Positions 40,564-49,804 are shown, numbered from the stretch's first letter. The stretch is DNA of 64,000 nt from Desulfotruncus arcticus DSM 17038 (GCF_900113335.1 NZ_FOOX01000008.1:1-64000), one strand, 5' to 3'. Program-made: numbers and translations. Notes: generated by a model not told the origin, from the letters alone.

Positions 40564-40590
40564 TTAGCACTCTTTTTAGATGAGTGCTAA
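40564..40590. promoter_or_regulatory. CIRCE element (HrcA operator)
   Basis: TTAGCACTC-N9-GAGTGCTAA, an exact match to the consensus, directly upstream of htpG. Confidence 0.95.
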
Positions 40591-40710
40591 CTTAAAAGTA
40601 CAACGAAAAATCATTTTAAATCAACCGCGACTAGATTTAAAGTCAGTTAATTATTCCCCCATTATCCGAATTATCTCCATCTCTCTTAAATTTATATACT
40701 AAAAGTACTT

Positions 40711-41166
40711 TCAAGATTTGTTTTTCACCCCGGGTGTGCTGTCCAGCCAATGCAGAACAGCGGCTGTAGTAACACCGTAGATAATAGCGCCTATAAAGTG
40801 CGAAATTTGTGTATTTGGCCCTGTCTGATCTAAATGAGGAACTTTGAATAATACCGGAATAGCGAAAATTATAAAACTAGCGATAAATCCGTACAACGCG
40901 CCTTTGATTAGGTACCCCCTTGAAGTAATTTTTATAAGTATAAAAGAAAAGATTATTCCTAAAAAACCGGCCCATAATACCTGTGTGATTAATGACACTA
41001 TAGTTTCATATATGTTTTCAGGGGGTTCGCCATAGATCATCATAGCTGCCCAGTCAAGGTAACGAAATGAGCCAATCTGCAAAAAATGATAAGAGATCAA
41101 GTCCCACACATCCATAATTATACCGCCTATGATCCCGGCTATCGCTCCCCTAAAAGTTCTGTCCAT
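40711..41166 (-). CDS. Integral membrane protein, unknown function
   Basis: A 151-residue protein with about four spans (near 6-28, 50-80, 86-108, 122-142). GAIAGIIGGIIMDVWDLISYH and HFIGAIIYGVTTAAVLHWL resemble DUF1440/YqhR-like membrane proteins, but I cannot fix a family. The start MDRTFRG at 41166 has GAGGTG 4 bases upstream. Monocistronic; upstream is a promoter-like AT-rich stretch shared with the divergent DsrE gene. Confidence 0.55.
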   Translation of the reverse strand: MDRTFRGAIAGIIGGIIMDVWDLISYHFLQIGSFRYLDWAAMMIYGEPPENIYETIVSLITQVLWAGFLGIIFSFILIKITSRGYLIKGALYGFIASFIIFAIPVLFKVPHLDQTGPNTQISHFIGAIIYGVTTAAVLHWLDSTPGVKNKS

Positions 41167-41421
41167 AGCGCACCTCAACATTTTAATATCTATTAACTTG
41201 CTCAATTTATCTTTTTTTATAACTTTTCCTTGAAAATGTCTTTTAAAGCAACCTATGGAAAAGAGCTCCCCATTTAATTATTGTGTAAATTTATCCATAA
41301 CTTATATAGGCAACAATTTTTTAAATTTAGACTTCGCAGTGAAATCATGCTTCAATATTGACACATCGATTAATTAATTGTAATATTAATATATTACAAA
41401 TTCTATATGTGGGTGATAGGG

Positions 41422-41877
41422 ATGATCAATATGTCAGGAATAAGCAAAAAGGCCAATTTCATCTGTTCCAGAAATACCATAGACGGCGTTTATCCACCTC
41501 TGATACTTGCTCTGCAGGCCCGCAGAGCCGGGGCAGACACCATGATCTTCTTTACCTTTGACGGCATAGATGTGATAAGAAAAAACGGAGCAAAAAAAAT
41601 AAAATATTATCCCAACGGAATGCTTGGCGCAATTCCAGGCGTTCCCGGCGTATCGGCAAGAATGATTACCAAGCTGGCCGAAGACCGGGCCGGAGTGCCC
41701 AATATTGAAACCTTGCTGGAAATGTGCCAGTTGGAAGGGGTAAAGTTTCATGCCTGTTTAATGACTTTGCAGATCATGGACATCAAAAACGAAGAGTTAA
41801 TTGAGGGTGTTGTAGTTTCAGACGCCGCGAGCTATATTAAAACAGCTATGGAATCCAATGTCAACCTTTTCATTTAA
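41422..41877 (+). CDS. DsrE/DsrF-like family protein
   Basis: A 151-residue protein of the DsrE-like fold (peroxiredoxin-like family near YchN/TusD). KANFICSRNTIDGVYPPLILALQARRAGADTMIFFTFDGID is the typical N-terminal Rossmann-like unit; Cys residues are seen at LEMCQLEGVKFHACLMT, the position where DsrE-type proteins hold a persulfide-accepting Cys. In sulfur-metabolising anaerobes such proteins relay sulfane sulfur. It stands alone with its own terminator. The start at 41422 is chosen by GATAGGG seven bases before ATG. Confidence 0.72.
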   Translation: MINMSGISKKANFICSRNTIDGVYPPLILALQARRAGADTMIFFTFDGIDVIRKNGAKKIKYYPNGMLGAIPGVPGVSARMITKLAEDRAGVPNIETLLEMCQLEGVKFHACLMTLQIMDIKNEELIEGVVVSDAASYIKTAMESNVNLFI

Positions 41878-41931
41878 AGCTTGGCAGCTATCACATATAT
41901 TTAATTAAAATTGAAAAATATATAAACATTG

Positions 41932-41962
41932 CAGGCTTATTGTAATGGCCTGTCTTTTTTTA
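41932..41962 (+). terminator. Intrinsic terminator after DsrE-like gene
   Basis: CAGGC, 11-base loop, GCCTG, then T-rich TCTTTTTTTATTTT. Confidence 0.75.
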
Positions 41963-42118
41963 TTTTATTTTCTGACTGTGACAATTTCAAAAATGATTGA
42001 TTTTTTTAAATATATTTATTAATATAAGTATATAATATTTTTTTATCAATTTTAATAACTACTATTTATCATTTTAGCCCCTTTTTAATAAGAATAGTTT
42101 ATCGGCAGGTGAGCGCTT

Positions 42119-42460
42119 ATTAAATTACATAAAGTTCAGCAAATTTTAAACGCGGAAATAATTGCCGGAGAAACAATGCTTGACCTGGAAGTTAATTCCG
42201 GTTTCGGTTGTGACCTAATCAGCGACTCCCTATGCTTTTCCAGGCCAGAGTGCCTTTTAATTACCGGGCTGACCAATATTCAAATCATTCGAGTGGCAGA
42301 TATGATCGAAGCCAAGGCCATAATGTTTGTCCGGGGTAAAAAACCGGCAAAAGAAATCATCCAACTGGCTGAAGAAAAAAAGCTGCCGTTACTGGTGACA
42401 AACAGATTTCTTTTTGAAAGCTGCGGGCTATTGTACCAGCACGGCCTGCGCAGCTCTTGA
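42119..42460 (+). CDS. DRTGG-domain protein, ATT start proposed
   Basis: A 113-residue DRTGG-domain protein, first gene of the [FeFe] hydrogenase operon. KLHKVQQILNAEIIAGE followed by EVNSGFGCDLISDSL is the conserved beginning of such proteins and lies upstream of the first ATG (42176). Reading back in frame, the only candidate near AGGTGAG is ATT at 42119; no ATG, GTG or TTG exists. An ATT start is rare in bacteria and limits translation. The domain may bind a nucleotide or regulate the sensor hydrogenase; its partner DRTGG gene is at 44241. Confidence 0.72.
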   Translation: MKLHKVQQILNAEIIAGETMLDLEVNSGFGCDLISDSLCFSRPECLLITGLTNIQIIRVADMIEAKAIMFVRGKKPAKEIIQLAEEKKLPLLVTNRFLFESCGLLYQHGLRSS

Positions 42461-42482
42461 CAGCGTTGGAGAGTGATAAAAT

Positions 42483-42908
42483 TTGAAACTGGAATTTAAG
42501 GTTCAGGGCATGGATTTCACCAGGGGCGGTGAAGCAGCCGCCAAGATAAAAAAAGCCCTGCAGCTTGTCGGCATGGAAATTGAAACTATTAGAAGAGCAG
42601 TTATTGTAGCCTATGAGGCCGAGTTGAATATTGTCATTCATGCCAGACACGGCAACCTGGTTGCTCACATCCACCCCAACCGGGTAGAAATTGAAGCCGT
42701 TGACGAGGGTCCGGGCATTCCGGATATTCCCCTGGCTTTACAGGAAGGATACTCCACCGCCCCGCCCCACATCAGGGAAATGGGTTTCGGCGCAGGTATG
42801 GGCCTGCCCAATATTCAACGCTGCTCAGATGAATTGCATATTGACTCGGAAGTTGATTCAGGCACTACGTTAAAAGCAATTATTATCAATAGAAACCGTG
42901 GTGAATGA
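42483..42908 (+). CDS. RsbW-like HATPase / anti-sigma-type kinase
   Basis: A 141-residue GHKL ATPase domain. YEAELNIVIHARHG (N-box), AVDEGPGIPDI (G1 box), and GFGAGMGLPNIQRCSD (G2 box) are present; there is no dimerisation or sensor domain. Similar small ATPases occur in the HydS-associated cluster of clostridial [FeFe] hydrogenases, where they are thought to phosphorylate or bind a partner. TTG start with GGAGAG upstream. It ends one base before the sensor gene. Confidence 0.78.
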   Translation: MKLEFKVQGMDFTRGGEAAAKIKKALQLVGMEIETIRRAVIVAYEAELNIVIHARHGNLVAHIHPNRVEIEAVDEGPGIPDIPLALQEGYSTAPPHIREMGFGAGMGLPNIQRCSDELHIDSEVDSGTTLKAIIINRNRGE

Positions 42909-42909
42909 A

Positions 42910-44244
42910 ATGCTAAAATACTTTCATTCGGTTATGCTGGACCAGGAAAAATGTAAAGGCTGCACCAACTGTATCAAGCACTGCCCCACCGAGGCGATCA
43001 GGGTACGCGAAGGGCGGGCCAGAATCATTGAGGAGCGCTGTATTGATTGCGGCGAATGCATTCGTATCTGCCCCAACCGGGCCAAGCTGGCTATCACCGA
43101 TTCCCTGGAGCGGCTGAAAGACTTCAGCTATACGGTTGCCCTGCCCGCTCCCTCCCTATACGCGCAGTTTGGCCCGGCTGTAATGCCCCATAACATTTTG
43201 GCGGCGCTGCTGGACATTGGGTTTAACGACTATTACGAAGTTGCCGTAGGCGCTGAAATTGTCACTAACTGCCTGCGTAATTATTTACAACAGGATAAAC
43301 CCAGGCCTTTGATCTCTTCGGCCTGTCCCGCAGTTGTGAGGTTGATGCAGGTACGTTTTCCCGGATTGCTTGACCATGTTGTTTTAATCGACACCCCCAT
43401 GGAGGTATCGGCCCGCATGGCCAGGGAAAAAGTTATCCGGGAACATGGCTGCAAAAGTGAAGAAATAGGCATATTCTTCATCACCCCCTGCCCGGCCAAG
43501 GTTACAGCAATAAAACAGCCTTTTGGCAGCCGCTCCTACGTTGACGGGGCTATTTCCATGTCCTCTATTTACGGCGAGATTCTCAGCCGGCTGGAATCAC
43601 CAGCCACCAATATTGTCCCTGGCGGCTCCCCCGCCATCGGTGTGGGCTGGGGCCGAGCCGGAGGAGAAAACCACGGCATTAAGGACCGTTCCTTGCTGGC
43701 AGTAGACGGAATTCACAATGTTATCAATGTCTTTGAGGAAATCGAGCGCGGTGGACTCAGGGACATTGATTATATTGAAGCACAGGCCTGCACCGGAGGC
43801 TGCATAGGGGGTCCGCTGGTTCCCCAAAACCAGTTTGTTTCCCGGGTGCGCATGGAAAACCTGGTCAAAAAACTGAGCCAAAATGATTACCACTGCCCGG
43901 AAATAGACTGCAACTATGATTTTTGCGAACTGCCGGGGCCAATATTACCCCGCCCCGCGTTAAAGCTTAGCAATGATATTGACCAGGCCATCAGTATGCT
44001 CGAACAGGTAGAAAAAATCACTTCCGATTTACCCGGTTTGGATTGCGGTTCCTGCGGCTCTCCCAACTGCCGGGCCTTGGCTGAGGACATCGTACGAGGC
44101 TACGCTGAAACTTCTTATTGTGTATTTAAATTAAGGGAAAAACTACAATGCCTGGCCAGGGAAATAGTGGACCTGTCTCACTTGCAACCACCTGCAATGG
44201 GGCGGGAAGCGGCAAAAAGCGACAAGGAGGGCGCCAAACGATGA
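42910..44244 (+). CDS. HydS-like [FeFe]-hydrogenase-related sensor
   Basis: A 444-residue protein. Residues 15-55 hold two [4Fe-4S] motifs (CKGCTNCIKHCP, CIDCGECIRICP); residues 75-330 form the H-cluster domain with altered motifs L1 SSACPAVV, L2 TPCPAKVTA, L3 ACTGGCIGGP; residues 378-405 form the extra cluster CGSCGSPNC...YC. L1 departs from the TSCSP of the catalytic enzymes in this window. There is no output domain; the signal must pass to the flanking ATPases and DRTGG proteins. It is the stand-alone counterpart of the sensor fused to a sigma-54 activator at 31796. Confidence 0.85.
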   Translation: MLKYFHSVMLDQEKCKGCTNCIKHCPTEAIRVREGRARIIEERCIDCGECIRICPNRAKLAITDSLERLKDFSYTVALPAPSLYAQFGPAVMPHNILAALLDIGFNDYYEVAVGAEIVTNCLRNYLQQDKPRPLISSACPAVVRLMQVRFPGLLDHVVLIDTPMEVSARMAREKVIREHGCKSEEIGIFFITPCPAKVTAIKQPFGSRSYVDGAISMSSIYGEILSRLESPATNIVPGGSPAIGVGWGRAGGENHGIKDRSLLAVDGIHNVINVFEEIERGGLRDIDYIEAQACTGGCIGGPLVPQNQFVSRVRMENLVKKLSQNDYHCPEIDCNYDFCELPGPILPRPALKLSNDIDQAISMLEQVEKITSDLPGLDCGSCGSPNCRALAEDIVRGYAETSYCVFKLREKLQCLAREIVDLSHLQPPAMGREAAKSDKEGAKR

Positions 44245-44588
44245 AATTGTGGGACAAAATTATTCAACAACTTGAATTAACCCTACAAGCCGGTCCCCTG
44301 TCGAACAACAAAATCCGAGGCGCTTTTTGCGGTGACCTGTTAAGCGACGTCCTGGCCAACGCGTCCCCCGGCGACCTGTGGGTTACCATTCACCACCACC
44401 GCAACATTGTGGCGGTAGCATCCCTGGTTAACCTTTCAGCGGTAATAATTTCCAATGACCGAATCCCCGACCCTGATACCGTGGAAGCAGCTATTAAAGA
44501 AGGGATACCCGTTTTTACCACTCCTCTTAATAATTTTATAGCCAGTGGAAAATTATTTGTTATTTTATCAGATAATTCGATAATTTAA
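44241..44588 (+). CDS. DRTGG-domain protein 2
   Basis: A 115-residue relative of the protein at 42119 (GAFCGDLLSDVLANASPGDLWVT, VNLSAVIISNDRIPD). It begins with ATG 4 bases inside the sensor gene, after AAGGAGG. DRTGG domains also occur with CBS domains and phosphotransacetylases. Here, as elsewhere, a pair of DRTGG proteins brackets a HATPase and a HydS-type sensor. Confidence 0.75.
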   Translation: MKLWDKIIQQLELTLQAGPLSNNKIRGAFCGDLLSDVLANASPGDLWVTIHHHRNIVAVASLVNLSAVIISNDRIPDPDTVEAAIKEGIPVFTTPLNNFIASGKLFVILSDNSII

Positions 44589-44697
44589 ATGTAACAATAA
44601 TATGTTATATTTAAGGTTTTTTTTACCCTTAACTCTGCTAAAATCAATCCACAGAAAAAAATTTAGCAAGCATAATAAAAATCAGGAGGTTGGAAAG

Positions 44698-45195
44698 ATG
44701 TCACACAGTTGTTCATGTCACGCTCAGTTTGGCCAGGAACAGTTATCAGAGATTGAAAAACTGCTGGAGCCATACAGCGGAGATCCCGGCAGTTTGATCC
44801 AGGCGCTGCACAAAGCTCAAAACGTGGCAGGGTATCTGCCCAGGGAAGCACAGGTGCTGGTGGCCGAAAAACTCAATGTTCCATTAACGAAAGTTTATGG
44901 AGTGGTTTCCTTCTACTCTTTGTTTACAACTAAACCAAAGGGCAAGCACAAAATACATGTGTGCACCGGAACAGCTTGCTATGTTCGCGGAGCCAGCCAG
45001 CTATTAAATAAGCTGGAGGATGAATTACAGATTAAACCCGGTGGTACAACCGGGGACGGACAATTTTCCGTTGACGTGGTGCGCTGTCTGGGCGCTTGCG
45101 GGCTTGGCCCGGTGGTAACAGTGGATGAAGACGTTTACGGCCGAGTAAATAACGGGAAACTCGATGATATTTTATCCAAGTACAGCAGGGAGTGA
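44698..45195 (+). CDS. hndA: NuoE-like subunit of NAD(P)-linked [FeFe] hydrogenase
   Basis: A 165-residue thioredoxin-fold [2Fe-2S] protein. VCTGTACYVRGA and VRCLGACGLGP give the Cys-x4-Cys and Cys-x3-Cys ligands. KVYGVVSFYSLF is typical of NuoE/HoxE/HndA. Start at 44698 after AGGAGG. Works with the NuoF-like subunit at 46159 to pass electrons between NAD(P)H and HydA. Also called HydC in trimeric bifurcating enzymes. Confidence 0.9.
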   Translation: MSHSCSCHAQFGQEQLSEIEKLLEPYSGDPGSLIQALHKAQNVAGYLPREAQVLVAEKLNVPLTKVYGVVSFYSLFTTKPKGKHKIHVCTGTACYVRGASQLLNKLEDELQIKPGGTTGDGQFSVDVVRCLGACGLGPVVTVDEDVYGRVNNGKLDDILSKYSRE

Positions 45196-45776
45196 CCAAA
45201 TTGGAGGAGCTTTCCCAGCATTTACTTGATGTGGCAGTTAATTCTCTGGAAGCCGGAGCCACCGAACTAACAATTAATATCAACGAAAATATTCCAGCCA
45301 ATACATTGCAAATTGAGGTGGCCGATAACGGCCCCGGCATTTCCAGGGCGGATGTGGCCAAAGTTAAAGACCCTTTTTACACTACCAAACATAATAAGCG
45401 GGTTGGACTTGGTATACCGCTATTTATGGAGGCAGTTGAGAGATGCTGCGGCTCTTTTGAGATTAAAGCCCAACCACGACAAGGCACAGTTGTTACCGCC
45501 ACTTTCCCTCATAATCACCTGGACCGGGCCCCACTGGGAGATGTGGCGGGAACCCTTGTTACCCTGCTTGCTGCAAACGATTCAATAGACTTTTTTTATA
45601 ACCATCTATATAACAACCGGTCATTTTCTTTTAACACCAGGGACTTTCGGGTTTTGCTCAGAGACATACCGATAAAAACCCCGGAAATTATGGTGTGGCT
45701 AAAAAATTATTTACACAACAACATTCTGAAATTGAGGAGGGAAAGAAAAGTTGAAGAGTTTAGAAGAACTGGATAA
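45192..45776 (+). CDS. HATPase-domain protein of the hydrogenase operon
   Basis: A 194-residue GHKL ATPase: LLDVAVNSLEAGATEL (N-box), VADNGPGISRAD (G1) and VGLGIPLFMEAVERCCG (G2). No phosphoacceptor His is seen. The C-terminal 70 residues have no recognised fold. GTG start overlaps the hndA stop by four bases. Such ATPases are a constant companion of Hnd-type operons; their role is not established but points to phosphorylation-linked control of the complex. Confidence 0.8.
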   Translation: MTKLEELSQHLLDVAVNSLEAGATELTININENIPANTLQIEVADNGPGISRADVAKVKDPFYTTKHNKRVGLGIPLFMEAVERCCGSFEIKAQPRQGTVVTATFPHNHLDRAPLGDVAGTLVTLLAANDSIDFFYNHLYNNRSFSFNTRDFRVLLRDIPIKTPEIMVWLKNYLHNNILKLRRERKVEEFRRTG

Positions 45777-46110
45777 ATTACGTGACCGTCTCCGGCAGGA
45801 AATGAACATCAGGGACAAGGACCACGATGTCACCATAACCGTAAGCATGGGTACCTGCGGGATTGCCGCCGGCGCCAGGGAAATCGTCAAAGCCCTGTTG
45901 GAGGAATTAAAACAGCAAGGACTGAATAATGTGGCGCTTACCCAGACCAGCTGTGTCGGCCTTTGCCAGCATGAACCGCTGTTGGAGGTAGCCAGGGGAC
46001 CGGAAAAAACCACCTATGTAAATGTTGACCGGGAAAAGGCCAAAGAAATAGTTCGCAGGCACCTGGTGGAAGGCACTATAGTAGAAGATTGGACAGCACC
46101 GAAAAAGTAA
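45751..46110 (+). CDS. hndB: Thioredoxin-like [2Fe-2S] ferredoxin (HndB type)
   Basis: A 119-residue protein: VSMGTCGIAAGAREIV (first Cys), QTSCVGLCQHEPLLEV (Cys-x3-Cys). It matches HndB-like subunits of the NADP-reducing hydrogenase. TTG start with AGGAGG, overlapping the previous gene by 26 bases. Confidence 0.88.
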   Translation: MKSLEELDKLRDRLRQEMNIRDKDHDVTITVSMGTCGIAAGAREIVKALLEELKQQGLNNVALTQTSCVGLCQHEPLLEVARGPEKTTYVNVDREKAKEIVRRHLVEGTIVEDWTAPKK

Positions 46111-46158
46111 TTTGATAACTAACCGGTCATATCTTGTTAGGCACAAGGAGGAAAAATA

Positions 46159-47952
46159 ATGGAAATGTATAGGTCCCACGTGCTGGTTTGCGCCGGCGCG
46201 GGCTGCATCTCTTCGGCCTGCAAATCGGTACAAAGCGCACTCCAGGAACATATTGAAAAAACAGGACTGGAAAATGAAATCAAAGTTGTGGAAACGGGTT
46301 GTATGGGACCCTGTGATCTGGGTCCGGTAATTATGATTTTCCCGGACGGTGTATTTTACCGTAAATTAAAGCCCGAAGACGCGGCGGAAATTGTCAATGA
46401 ACACCTGCTCAAGGGCAAAGTCGTAACCCGGCTGTTGCACCGGCCGGTGGGCAGCGAGGAACGGGTCGCCGACTTTGGCCAATTGGAGTTCTTTAAACGT
46501 CAAACCAGAATAGCTTTACGCAATACCGGTATCATCAACCCGGAATCCGTTGAGGAATACATTGCCCGGGACGGTTACCGGGCCCTGGGAAAAGCCCTTT
46601 CGCAGACAACTCCCCAGCAGGTTATTGACGCCGTAAAGGAATCCGGCCTGCGGGGCCGAGGCGGGGCCGGTTTTCCCACGGGTTTGAAATGGGAGTTTAC
46701 CGCCCGTGCCAACGGTGATGCCAAATATGTTGTTTGCAATGCCGATGAGGGCGATCCCGGCGCGTTTATGGACCGCAGCATTTTGGAAGGCGACCCCCAT
46801 TCGGTATTGGAGGCAATGGCCATTTGCGGCTATGCCATCGGTGCTTCCCGCGGCTACATCTATGTCCGGGCGGAATACCCCCTGGCTGTGGACAGGCTGG
46901 AAACAGCCATTAATAAAGCACGTGAATATGGTTTGCTGGGTGATAATATTTTTGGCACCGGGTTTAATTTTAATATTGAAATCAGGGTGGGAGCGGGAGC
47001 GTTCGTCTGCGGTGAAGAAACCGCCCTGCTGGCCTCCATCGAAGGGCAGCGCGGCGAACCACGTCCCAAGCCGCCCTTTCCGGCGCAGGAAGGTCTCTGG
47101 GGTAAGCCGACCGTCATCAACAACGTTGAAACCTGGGCCAACATACCACCCATTATCTTAAACGGGGTCGCCTGGTTTGCGTCAATCGGAACGGAAAAAA
47201 GCAAGGGCACCAAGGTTTTTGCCCTAGCGGGCAAGGTTAATAATACAGGACTGGTTGAAGTTCCCATGGGCACTACGCTCAGGGAGATTATTTTCGACAT
47301 CGGCGGAGGCATACCTGACGGCAAAAAATTTAAGGCGGTGCAAACCGGAGGGCCTTCAGGCGGCTGCATACCGGAAGAATACCTTGACACACCGGTGGAT
47401 TATGATTCTTTAAATAAGCTTGGCACCATTATGGGTTCCGGCGGGATGATTATCGTCGACGAGGACACTTGCATGGTTGATCTGGCCAAGTTCTTCCTGG
47501 AATTTGTACAGGAGGAGTCCTGCGGCAAGTGCGCCCCCTGCCGGATTGGCACCAAGCGCATGCTGGAAATACTGCAGCGGATAACCTCCGGCAACGGGCG
47601 CGAAGGTGATATAGAGCTGCTGGAGGAACTGAGTCAGGGCATTAAAAGCTCAGCTCTTTGCGGCCTTGGACAAACCGCTCCCAATCCCGTGCTGAGCACC
47701 CTGCGTTATTTCCGCCATGAATACGAGGCGCATATTAACGATAAAAAGTGTCCGGCCGGTGCTTGCCAGGCACTGCTCACCTATTATATTAATCCGGAAA
47801 CCTGCCGGGGCTGCGGCCTGTGCGCTAAAGAATGCCCGGCCGGAGCCATCACCGGGGAAAAGAAAAAGCCGCACGTTATCGACCCGGCCAAATGCATTAA
47901 GTGCGGTTCCTGCCAACAAAAATGCAAGTTTGATTCGATTATCACCATTTAA
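46159..47952 (+). CDS. hndC: NuoF-like flavoprotein subunit of [FeFe] hydrogenase
   Basis: A 597-residue diaphorase subunit. Order: N-terminal [2Fe-2S] thioredoxin-like domain (VCAGAGCISSACKS, TGCMGPCDLGP, residues 1-95), FMN and NADH core (GRGGAGFPTGLKW, CNADEGDPGAF, GAGAFVCGEETALLASIEG), the [4Fe-4S] site SCGKCAPCRIGTKRM, and two C-terminal ferredoxin clusters (CRGCGLCAKECP, CIKCGSCQQKC). This is the flavin centre where electrons from NADH and ferredoxin meet in bifurcating enzymes. AAGGAGG before the ATG. Confidence 0.93.
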   Translation: MEMYRSHVLVCAGAGCISSACKSVQSALQEHIEKTGLENEIKVVETGCMGPCDLGPVIMIFPDGVFYRKLKPEDAAEIVNEHLLKGKVVTRLLHRPVGSEERVADFGQLEFFKRQTRIALRNTGIINPESVEEYIARDGYRALGKALSQTTPQQVIDAVKESGLRGRGGAGFPTGLKWEFTARANGDAKYVVCNADEGDPGAFMDRSILEGDPHSVLEAMAICGYAIGASRGYIYVRAEYPLAVDRLETAINKAREYGLLGDNIFGTGFNFNIEIRVGAGAFVCGEETALLASIEGQRGEPRPKPPFPAQEGLWGKPTVINNVETWANIPPIILNGVAWFASIGTEKSKGTKVFALAGKVNNTGLVEVPMGTTLREIIFDIGGGIPDGKKFKAVQTGGPSGGCIPEEYLDTPVDYDSLNKLGTIMGSGGMIIVDEDTCMVDLAKFFLEFVQEESCGKCAPCRIGTKRMLEILQRITSGNGREGDIELLEELSQGIKSSALCGLGQTAPNPVLSTLRYFRHEYEAHINDKKCPAGACQALLTYYINPETCRGCGLCAKECPAGAITGEKKKPHVIDPAKCIKCGSCQQKCKFDSIITI

Positions 47953-48025
47953 ATAAAAGGGTCGGGGAATGCCCCCAACTTATCAATGTACCCAATTATA
48001 TCAGGGTAAAATGGAGGAATTAGTT

Positions 48026-49747
48026 ATGTCACAGGTCAGCTTAACCATTGACGGTATAGAAGTCCAGGCAGTTCCCGGCACTTCGGTGCTGGAAGCCGCC
48101 AAAAAAGCGGGTATTAAAATACCAACCCTATGTTATCTGGAAGAGATTAATGAAATCGGCGCCTGCCGCATTTGCCTGGTAGAAGTCCAGGGAGCCAGAA
48201 CCCTGCAGGCCTCCTGCGTCACTCCGGTGGCCCCGGGCATGGTGGTGCGGACCAACACCCCGGCCGTCCGGCAGGCCCGCAAACTGAACCTGGAACTGAT
48301 TATGTCCAACCACCCGCAGGAGTGTTTAACCTGCCCCCGCAGCACCAATTGCGAGCTGCAGCAACTGGCCTCGGAATTGGGCATTACCGAGATCAGATTT
48401 TCCGGCGCCAACCCTTCCTATGAACCGGACTTCTCCAGCGCCGCCCTGGTGCGCGATCCCCGCAAGTGCATCCTGTGCCGCCGCTGTGTCAGCGTTTGCG
48501 AAAAAGTTCAGCAAGTTTGCGCTATTGCCCCACAGGAACGCGGCTTTAATACCATCGTCGCGCCGGCGTTTCTCGAGCCACTGGGCGATACCGCCTGCGT
48601 AAACTGCGGCCAGTGCGCCCTGGTCTGCCCAACCGCCGCCATCCACGAAAAGGATCAAACGGCTGAAGTTTGGGCGGCCCTGTCAGATCCCGGCAAACAC
48701 GTTGTGGTACAAACCGCTCCGGCTGTTCGGGTCAGCATCGGGGAAATGTTCGGCCTGGAGCCGGGCAGCGTGGTCACCGGGCAATTGGTTGCAGCTCTAA
48801 GAAAACTGGGCTTTGATAAAGTTTTTGATACCGACTTCACGGCTGATTTAACCATTATGGAAGAAGGCAGCGAACTGCTGCAGCGCATGCAAAACGGCGG
48901 ACAGCTTCCGCTGATCACCTCCTGCAGCCCCGGCTGGATTAAATTTATTGAACACTTTTATCCCGGATTGCTGCCGCACCTGTCCACCTGCAAGTCGCCC
49001 CAGCAAATGTTCGGCGCCCTGGCCAAAACCTATTACGCTGAAAAATCGGGCATCGACCCGGCAGATATATTTGTCGTGTCAATTATGCCCTGCACCGCCA
49101 AAAAATTCGAAGCCGGGCGGCAGGAAATGAACGGCAGCGGCTGCCAGGATGTCGATGTGGCACTTACTACCCGGGAATTGGGCAAAATGTTAAAAGAGGC
49201 GGGAATAGACTTTAATTCGTTGGCGGAGGAAGATTACGACCACCCCCTGGGCATCTCCACCGGGGCCGGGGTTATCTTCGGCTCCACCGGCGGCGTGATG
49301 GAAGCAGCCCTCAGGACAGCCTATGAGCTGGTTACCGGGCAGGCCCTGCCCGCACTGGATTTTGAGGAAGTGCGCGGTTTGGAAGGGATTAAAGAAGCGT
49401 CCGTGGATTTAAATGGGACCGTTTTAAACGTTGCGGTAGCCCACGGGCTGGCCAACGCCAGGGAAATGATGGAAAGAGTGCAAAACGGCAAACAGTACCA
49501 CTTCATTGAAATCATGTGCTGCCCGGGCGGCTGTATCGGCGGGGGCGGACAGCCCATACCCACCACCAGGGAAATCCGTGCCCAAAGAGCAGCCGGCATC
49601 TACAGCGCGGATAAAAGTATGGAGCTGCGCAAGTCGCACGAAAACCCGGCAGTCCAAGCGTTATACAAAGAATTTCTGGGTGAGCCGCTGGGTCATCAAT
49701 CCCATGAGCTGCTGCACACCCACTATACGGCCCGTAAGAAATATTAA
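48026..49747 (+). CDS. hydA: Catalytic [FeFe] hydrogenase, HydA/HndD
   Basis: A 573-residue enzyme of the multimeric NAD(P)-linked type. N-terminal [2Fe-2S] (LCYLEEINEIGACRICLVEV), the His-Cys [4Fe-4S] site HPQECLTCPRSTNC, two [4Fe-4S] clusters (CILCRRCVSVC, CVNCGQCALVCP), then the H-cluster motifs L1 TSCSPGWIKF, L2 MPCTAKKFE and L3 MCCPGGCIGGGGQP. All catalytic ligands expected for an active enzyme are present. No signal peptide. Start ATG 48026, 8 bases after GGAGG. Last gene of the operon; a strong terminator follows. Confidence 0.94.
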   Translation: MSQVSLTIDGIEVQAVPGTSVLEAAKKAGIKIPTLCYLEEINEIGACRICLVEVQGARTLQASCVTPVAPGMVVRTNTPAVRQARKLNLELIMSNHPQECLTCPRSTNCELQQLASELGITEIRFSGANPSYEPDFSSAALVRDPRKCILCRRCVSVCEKVQQVCAIAPQERGFNTIVAPAFLEPLGDTACVNCGQCALVCPTAAIHEKDQTAEVWAALSDPGKHVVVQTAPAVRVSIGEMFGLEPGSVVTGQLVAALRKLGFDKVFDTDFTADLTIMEEGSELLQRMQNGGQLPLITSCSPGWIKFIEHFYPGLLPHLSTCKSPQQMFGALAKTYYAEKSGIDPADIFVVSIMPCTAKKFEAGRQEMNGSGCQDVDVALTTRELGKMLKEAGIDFNSLAEEDYDHPLGISTGAGVIFGSTGGVMEAALRTAYELVTGQALPALDFEEVRGLEGIKEASVDLNGTVLNVAVAHGLANAREMMERVQNGKQYHFIEIMCCPGGCIGGGGQPIPTTREIRAQRAAGIYSADKSMELRKSHENPAVQALYKEFLGEPLGHQSHELLHTHYTARKKY

Positions 49748-49804
49748 TTGCCAATCGAAGCGGCGTAGACAATCTCAACTTTAAGTAACCCCCCAACCCC
49801 CAAT

